From Chrysochromulina tobinii (taxonomy: Eukaryota; Haptophyta; Prymnesiales; Chrysochromulinaceae): DNA of 10,314 nucleotides. A model generated the notes under the pieces. The model was given only the letters and a program-made list of their open reading frames with translations. It was not told the origin of the DNA and searched no databases. Shown here piece by piece: positions 5,945 to 10,314 of the stretch; the stretch's first letter is position 1; every line of letters begins with the position of its first letter. The translations under genes were made by a program, and so were the position numbers. Where the stretch lies: assembly GCA_001275005.1 (NCBI GenBank), contig JWZX01002294.1, positions 1-10,314 on the forward strand, read 5' to 3'.

Positions 5945-6759
5945 TCATCTGCCTGGCGCCCGTCGTTCCAACTCCAGTCGATTTCGTTCCTGCAACGTAC
6001 GCAGATTGTTCACATAGACCTGCGCCGTAGCACACGCGAGGTTATTCGGCGGCCAGGGCGCACTAGCAGGAGGCGAGCGGACGAGCGCGCGACGATGAGA
6101 AGCACGAGCGAGACAGGCCGCTGCAGACGGCCGTCTCGCGCAAGCGCACCGTGCACTTTTGGCTGGTGGGTGCTTTGAAGGTGTAGAACCGTTTGGCTAC
6201 CTCCAGCTGGAACTCCCCGTAATCGAGCTCGTCGATCTTCAAAATGTCGGTGAATTTTATCTTCTTCTCCTTGCCAATAGGTCGCTCGTCTGAAGTGATT
6301 TTCTGATAGCACACCGCATCGGTCGTCGCGAAGACCCATCGCGGCTGCCATAGCACCATCTGCCACGAGCCGAGCTTGAGGTTGCCCTCCTGCACGCATC
6401 ATTCACCGCGAAGTGACCGCGCTCAAAGGTTGCATGGCTTAGGTACTCATGCGCAGCGAGGGGGCACGCACCGCGAGCTTTTCGAGCACGCCACGCGTTT
6501 CCATGAGCAGCGCCTGCAGATCATCCTGTGCGACCTGCACACAGGCACACGTGGCACAGGCCACCTCAGCCTCTGCATCTTCGCAGCCGACAGCAGCGAC
6601 TGCTGGCAATGGCATTCAGAAGCTGCTGCGCACCTCCGACTCTGCTGCCTCCATCCATGACAGCTGCGCGCGCGTTGCATCAATGATTTGCTGTGCTGTT
6701 CTCGTGTCGCCCGAGCTCTCGCCTGCTGACCCGGCGTCATGGGCGTTCATCCCCGGCAT
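5945..6759 (-). CDS. PH-domain protein with N-terminal coiled coil (four exons)
   Basis: Spliced gene: exons 6759-6634, 6534-6472, 6389-6150 and 6019-5945, giving 167 aa. Residues about 20-63 form a helical, heptad-like stretch (TAQQIIDATRAQLSWMEAAE, then VAQDDLQALLMETRGVLEKL). Residues 64 to about 156 form a pleckstrin-homology domain: EGNLKLGSW at 64-72, PRWVF at 79-83, FTDILKID in the middle, FYTFKAPTS at about 131-139, and the closing helix VYVNNLRTLQ at 144-153, which is built only when intron 3 is removed. An in-frame TAG two codons before the ATG supports the start. PH domains bind phosphoinositides or proteins at membranes. Here the basic K/R-x-R before the conserved Trp is Q-P-R, and the usual helix Trp is Tyr, so lipid binding may be weak. 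Each intron contains an in-frame stop, so the unspliced frame cannot make this protein. Confidence 0.8.
6020..6149 (-). other. Intron 3 of the PH-domain gene (130 nt, phase 0)
   Basis: Donor GTGCGC and acceptor GCGCAG. Removal joins ...SQKCT to VYVNN..., restoring the spacing of about 11 residues between the FxA strand motif and the closing-helix aromatic seen in PH domains. The unspliced frame meets a TAG at 6065-6063. Confidence 0.75.
6390..6471 (-). other. Intron 2 of the PH-domain gene (82 nt, phase 0)
   Basis: Donor GTGCGT and acceptor GTGCAG. It joins ...VLEKLA to EGNLKLG at the start of the PH domain. The intron holds an in-frame TAA shortly after the donor, and a TGA lies in the exon 3 frame just upstream of the acceptor. 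Confidence 0.75.
6535..6633 (-). other. Intron 1 of the PH-domain gene (99 nt, phase 0)
   Basis: Donor GTGCGC and acceptor GTGCAG. It joins ...EAAESE to VAQDDLQ within the helical region. An in-frame TGA follows the donor by a few codons. An earlier AG acceptor (after AAGATGCAG) would also leave an open exon, so this is the least certain of the three. Confidence 0.6.
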
Positions 6760-6964
6760 ATTCTATCTAGCGGACCCTAGAAGAAAAAAGAAATGCGTGT
6801 ATGAATAAGTCCTCAATATCCCGTCGTCTCGGGCGCCCATGTGCACTCAAAGTTGGGGAAACCCGTCTTCTTCTGAGACGCATCGAGAGGCGCACACGAC
6901 GCAAAACGATTCCGGTGCAGTCGACCGGTGCCGTATGAATTCATAAGGAATTGAGAATGAAGAG
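6760..6964. promoter_or_regulatory. Divergent promoter interval
   Basis: The 205 bases separate the start of the PH-domain gene (minus) from the start of the thioredoxin-like gene (plus). It holds an A-rich stretch at about 6781-6793 and an AATTC/GAATT pair near 6937-6954. Nothing decisive is visible, but both promoters should lie here. Confidence 0.4.
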
Positions 6965-7603
6965 ATGTCCCAGCGGCCGGCGCGCATGCCGCTGTGCGTT
7001 CTGCTCGCTCACGCTGCCGCTGCCGCGCGCATCGTCGACCTGAGACCCGAGAGCTGGGGCTCAAGTGTCGTCGACCGCGACTACCTCGTGTATTTTACCG
7101 TGCAGGGCTGCAAGCACTGCGAGAAGCTCACGCCGATGATGCAGTATGTCGCCGACACCGCGCCTGACCTTCGTGTCGGCCGGGTGGACGCGACCGCGCA
7201 TAACGGTGTGGCGCGCACCTTCGGGCTGCAAAAGTTCCCTTCGATAGTCCGCTTCGACGCTCAGGGTGTCGTCTACGAGTATGTGGCACGTCAGCGCACG
7301 CCCGATCAGCTCATCGCCTTTGCACGAGGAGACCATCGTTACGGCTCGGCGGGTACCGTGGCTCCGAGAGAGCTGCTGCCAGACGTCTCCGAGCGGTGGA
7401 TGTTGCTGGAAGCAATGTGGCCGCCCATTCGCACGTCGCTCACATGGGCCATCGGCGTCGCTCTTGCCCTCAAAGGGATTGCGAAGGGCTGCCTCATGCT
7501 GCTGCGGCACAATGAGCCCAGGGGAGGTGAGCTTAAAGGCAAGAAAAGGGAAGGAGACGATGGCGATGCAGCAGGGAAGGGCCAGCTCAAGAAGAACAAC
7601 TAG
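6965..7603 (+). CDS. ER membrane thioredoxin-like (TMX/PDI-type) protein
   Basis: Predicted oxidoreductase of the secretory pathway, 212 aa, single-pass type I. Residues 8-21 (MPLCVLLAHAAAAA) are a short signal peptide; the ATG at 6965 or M8 could be the start. The thioredoxin domain spans about 22-125: the strand YLVYFTVQG leads to the active site C49-K-H-C52, with the cis-proline at P92 in KFPSIVRF. The Trp usually before CxxC in PDI and thioredoxin is Gly here, and CGHC is replaced by CKHC, which may alter redox potential. A transmembrane helix lies at about 157-180 (SLTWAIGVALALKGIAKGCLMLL). The cytosolic tail is Lys-rich and ends KKNN, a textbook KKxx dilysine ER-retrieval signal, as in TMX-type proteins. 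The role is inferred as disulphide formation or reduction in secretory clients; the partner is unknown. It is convergent with the PsbP-like gene. Confidence 0.83.
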   Translation: MSQRPARMPLCVLLAHAAAAARIVDLRPESWGSSVVDRDYLVYFTVQGCKHCEKLTPMMQYVADTAPDLRVGRVDATAHNGVARTFGLQKFPSIVRFDAQGVVYEYVARQRTPDQLIAFARGDHRYGSAGTVAPRELLPDVSERWMLLEAMWPPIRTSLTWAIGVALALKGIAKGCLMLLRHNEPRGGELKGKKREGDDGDAAGKGQLKKNN

Positions 7604-8314
7604 GCTAGCATGCAAACCTACCAGAGTCACTTGCAGATTGCGGCTCTATTCCGACGGTCGTCGGTCGCGGGCCGGTCGTCGGCCGGACCCTGGTGAGCGC
7701 TCTGGTCCAGACGCGGCTTTTGCGATTTTCCTGACGCGTTTTGCGAATCAAGTACGCAAAGTATTTTTTGGTCCACTACCGATGCGGCACACGCCTCTCG
7801 CGTCTCCCGGGGTGCCGAAGATATCTTACGCAGCGCACATGATCCGATGTGGCACATGATGTGCGACGAGTCGCTCGCAGCGATCGGTGGCGGATGATGG
7901 CGGATGAGCGGGTTGAGGGCTTGCCGGTTCGCGGCGCGGTTGAGGCGATCTGAGCGGACGCGCCGCCGACGATCCGGGCCGGATGTGAGAGTGTCGGAGT
8001 CAGATTTTCACATGCGCAGATTTTTCATTTTAGCGGAGATTGTGTTGTCGCCGCGCGCGCCGCCGGCTCGGCGTCGGGGGTCGCGCGGTTCCCTCTGAGT
8101 ACTCCCCACATCCCTCTCACACCACGCGCCAGTCCAGGGGCGTGCGCAGGGGCCTCGCCGCGGAGGGAAGATCGGGCAGGGGCGGAACGCCAAACATAGT
8201 CTACTGACACCTACCACAGACGGCCACATTCGACATTGACGCCGAGCATGGGGATAGTCAGCAGCGCAGCGGCTCGGCTACTACTTACCGGCACCTCTTT
8301 GCCCTCCCGCCCGC
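7604..8314. other. Convergent intergenic gap with short repeats, no supported gene
   Basis: This is 711 bases between two 3' ends. No open frame in it has a convincing motif. It contains several small repeats: CGGTCGTCGG twice (7655-7664, 7673-7682); GCACATGAT twice (7835-7843, 7852-7860), the second opening a GCACAT-G-ATGTGC palindrome (7852-7864); and TGGCGGATGA in tandem (7888-7897, 7898-7907). The minus strand has a GTAAGT near 8286-8291, just beyond the PsbP-like stop; it could be a 3' UTR splice donor. Confidence 0.5.
7888..7907. repeat. 10-bp tandem repeat
   Basis: TGGCGGATGA occurs twice head to tail (7888-7897 and 7898-7907) in the convergent gap. No function is implied. Confidence 0.85.
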
Positions 8315-9094
8315 CTACGCGGCGGGCACGGCGATGCGCGCGGCGCTCGAGGCGGCCGCGCTGCGACCAGCCCCATCGCTGACGGCTCCCGCAGCATCAG
8401 CGGTGACCAGATTGAAAGACTTCACGGCCCTTTCCAACGGCCCTTGCAAGTCTTTGTCCCAATCCTGCTCAAGTGCTGAGCCAAAGACGGAGAAGATGGC
8501 GGTCTCCCGCTTTCCGTCTGCCGTGGGTACAGACCCAATCACGGACGCGCATGCAGTCTGTCGTAAGAGCCGTCGCACGCCGCGCTCCTTTTCTAGGGCG
8601 TCTGGGTCGGCGACGGGTGACTCGGTCGAGTATCTGAATTCCAGCCGATTGCCCTCAAAGGCACAGTCCACGAGCTCGCTTTGGAGGGCGCCGCTGCTCG
8701 CTTCTCGATCTCGTTGGCGAATCAGCAGCTGTGCAACCTCTTTGGCGGAGCCCAGCTCCAAGAGCGAGGTCGCGCCCGCGTTCAGCCGCACCGCAGTGGA
8801 CGGCAACCCAGGTAAGTCGCGGCCTTTGGCATCGTCCTGAAGTAGCGTTGCGAGCGGCCAGGCCGTAGCGGATACGACCGAGAAGCGTGGGAAATTCCCG
8901 GCGACGAAGATCGTGCCGGTGGTGGCCGTGCGCTTGCTCACAACGAAGCCGTCCGGAAGATCGAGAATGAATCGAGGGTCAGCAAAGATCTTGGCTGAAG
9001 CTGGCCGCAGCAAGGGTGGACAGTGGAGCATGCAGGGCACGGCGAGGGCGAGCACGAATCGGCGCGCGAGGGTGGGCTCAGCGGCGAGACGCAT
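8315..9094 (-). CDS. PsbP-domain thylakoid lumen protein
   Basis: Nuclear-encoded PsbP-like protein, 259 aa from the ATG at 9094. Residues 10-34 form a twin-arginine lumenal signal: A-R-R-F, the hydrophobic core VLALAVPCML, then P-A-S-A before K35, which fits the Tat route and signal cleavage used by PsbP proteins. The mature domain begins FADPRFILDLPDGFVVSKR (37-55). It continues with LEFRYSTESP (151-160), and ends with W212 followed by LQGPLERAVKSFNL at 216-229, the usual PsbP closing helix ending in SF. PsbP relatives assist photosystem II, photosystem I or NDH assembly; which one cannot be told. After 229 a 30-residue Ala-rich tail is unusual. The plastid transit part is unclear: an in-frame ATG at 9160 adds 22 basic, Ser/His-containing residues that could serve, or a 5' exon may be missing. 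No ER signal for a secondary plastid is visible. Confidence 0.75.
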   Translation of the reverse strand: MRLAAEPTLARRFVLALAVPCMLHCPPLLRPASAKIFADPRFILDLPDGFVVSKRTATTGTIFVAGNFPRFSVVSATAWPLATLLQDDAKGRDLPGLPSTAVRLNAGATSLLELGSAKEVAQLLIRQRDREASSGALQSELVDCAFEGNRLEFRYSTESPVADPDALEKERGVRRLLRQTACASVIGSVPTADGKRETAIFSVFGSALEQDWDKDLQGPLERAVKSFNLVTADAAGAVSDGAGRSAAASSAARIAVPAA

Positions 9095-9550
9095 CGGAAT
9101 GAGATTCCTAGGGTACCGGTGTGAATGTAATGAAAGGTCAGCGCGCGGGCGGAACGTCATAACGTGGTAACATCTCGTCTTCCCACAGCCCGGACGGAAG
9201 AAGAAGTGCACCCACAGCCATTTTGAGTGTTCTGTGGAGGACTTCCTCTTCCAACACGGGTGGTTACAATCCAATGGACCTGTACCGTACACATGCAGAA
9301 CATTGAAAACTGTCCGTTCGAGTTTCAGGGCCCTCTCGGCAAGAACGCACATGCGCACACCCCGGCAGGGCCCGCGCAGAGGCGCTTGCCGCGGGAGGCG
9401 CTCACTAACATCCTGCACACCCTGACAACGACACCGGCCCAGTGCGTCGAAAACACACACACATACATGTATATCCAATCACGCAATCAAAGTGATTCAC
9501 GCACATGTAACGCCGATCATCAACTTTCACACGACAGTCCTTGGCATCGG
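9095..9550. other. Gap between PsbP-like start and RING gene end
   Basis: Both flanking genes are on the minus strand, so the gap holds the RING gene 3' UTR and the promoter and 5' UTR of the PsbP-like gene. The PsbP frame stays open to an ATG at 9478, but the added residues (Cys/His-rich, low coherence) do not look like protein, apart from possible transit residues from 9160. A short CA-type microsatellite lies at about 9454-9468. No other feature is supported. Confidence 0.5.
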
Positions 9551-10273
9551 TCAACCCCTGAATGCTGGGCACGCGCTCGCCAAGGCGTCGCACGCGGAGC
9601 TCGTGTCCCCCTTGGCCTGTCCGACCTTCAGCGGCCGCTGCAATCGCTGCTCAAGAGCAGGCGTGCGAGCCGCCTGCTCGTGCCGACGGCACGACGGCGC
9701 CTCCGGCTGTCCCAATGAACTGAGCAGCCGGAGCCTCGATGCGACTGCGGCCTCGTCCGAGGTTGGACCAATGGGCTGATGATCGTGGCTAGTGCGGCTG
9801 ATCGGCTGCCATGCCGACCAGCGGTTGAGAATGTGCCGGGCCACCTCCAGCTCCTGCTCGATGTTCGCTGAGGATGATTCGGGTGACAGAAATGGATCTG
9901 CTCCAATTGACGTAGAAGCAGCAACTCGTTCGCTTGTGCGGTCCTCGCACCCATCCAAAGCGTGCGTCTTGCACAACGGACAGAGCTTGGACGCAGACAA
10001 CCATTTGTGGATACACTCGCGATGGAAGGCGTGGGTGCAGGCGAGTAAGGTCATGATTGCGCCTGATTCAAAACTATCCAGGCAGATTGCGCAGCTGTCA
10101 GTCGACGACGACCGTGCGGTGTGATGCGGCAGCGATGAGATTTCGTCTGGCGAGAGCCCAGGCCGAAAGCCCATGGCCACCGCGGCGGCTCGAGCCGGTT
10201 CGGACAGCGCCTCGAGGCGCTCCAGACCGATGTCGAGCGAGGCGAGGCGCGACTCAAGCGAGCCTCGCCGCAT
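9551..10273 (-). CDS. RING-H2 finger E3 ubiquitin ligase
   Basis: Predicted RING-type ubiquitin ligase, 240 aa from the ATG at 10273. The RING-H2 is complete at 61-101: C61-x2-C64-x14-C79-x-H81-x2-H84-x2-C87-x10-C98-x2-C101, with the conserved Trp (W91) and Pro (P99) that line the E2-binding face. Just before it, LSPDEISSLPHH (40-51) matches the short conserved lead seen before many RING-H2 domains (LxxxxIxxLP). The C-terminal half is Ser/Ala/Arg-rich and probably disordered. There is no membrane segment, so unlike ATL-type ligases it looks soluble. The frame remains open upstream of the ATG to the window end, so a longer N-terminus cannot be excluded. The substrate is unknown; transfer of ubiquitin from an E2 is inferred from the domain. 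Confidence 0.85.
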   Translation of the reverse strand: MRRGSLESRLASLDIGLERLEALSEPARAAAVAMGFRPGLSPDEISSLPHHTARSSSTDSCAICLDSFESGAIMTLLACTHAFHRECIHKWLSASKLCPLCKTHALDGCEDRTSERVAASTSIGADPFLSPESSSANIEQELEVARHILNRWSAWQPISRTSHDHQPIGPTSDEAAVASRLRLLSSLGQPEAPSCRRHEQAARTPALEQRLQRPLKVGQAKGDTSSACDALASACPAFRG

Positions 10274-10314
10274 GTGAGAACGACGAAAAGGGTATAGACT
10301 GTGAACGGGCTGGT

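Noticed and set aside
6063-6395. Single-exon 110-aa frame covering the PH core
   Set aside because: Its first codon is GTG, not ATG, an in-frame TGA lies two codons upstream, and its tail after residue 82 does not fit a PH domain. It is exon 3 plus read-through into intron 3.
7604-8314. CRISPR-like or satellite array from the short repeats
   Set aside because: The repeats are only two copies each of 9-10 bases with different units and no regular spacers.
9094-9478. Long 387-aa version of the PsbP-like protein
   Set aside because: The 106 residues from the ATG at 9478 down to M at 9160 are Cys- and His-rich without coherence and would precede a Tat signal that belongs near the N-terminus.

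Overview
The window reads as nuclear DNA of a photosynthetic, probably unicellular, eukaryote with a compact genome. The evidence is a PsbP-domain protein with a twin-arginine lumenal signal, an ER membrane thioredoxin-like protein ending in a dilysine signal, a type II membrane glycosyltransferase, a RING-H2 protein and a PA28-type proteasome activator. One gene carries three short GT-AG introns. Most genes are uninterrupted and spaced by a few hundred bases or less, and nothing suggests bacterial operons. PA28 is reported as absent from land plants and budding yeast, so an alga outside the land plants (for example a haptophyte, a stramenopile or a deep green alga) is likely. I cannot assign the lineage from sequence alone.

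Layout from left to right: a fucosyltransferase-fold glycosyltransferase (+, 115-1392); a convergent gap; a THUMP/RlmL-type rRNA guanine-N2 methyltransferase (-, 1974-3362); a gap of about 1 kb (3363-4370) holding a pentamer inverted repeat and a very GC-rich, hairpin-dense segment; an unrecognised small protein (-, 4371-4919); a divergently placed PA28 proteasome activator (+, 5063-5713); a four-exon coiled-coil plus PH-domain gene (-, 5945-6759); a divergent ER thioredoxin-like membrane protein (+, 6965-7603); a convergent gap of 711 bases; a PsbP-like lumenal protein (-, 8315-9094 or further upstream); and a RING-H2 ubiquitin ligase (-, 9551-10273).

The genes form no obvious pathway. They look like unrelated housekeeping and organellar genes packed closely, with two divergent promoter intervals (4920-5062 and 6760-6964) and three convergent 3' junctions. 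The two results most worth attention are the PH-domain gene, which appears only when three phase-0 introns with GTGCGY donors are removed, and the hairpin-rich segment at about 3690-4130, which could be a structured RNA or the remnant of a mobile element.
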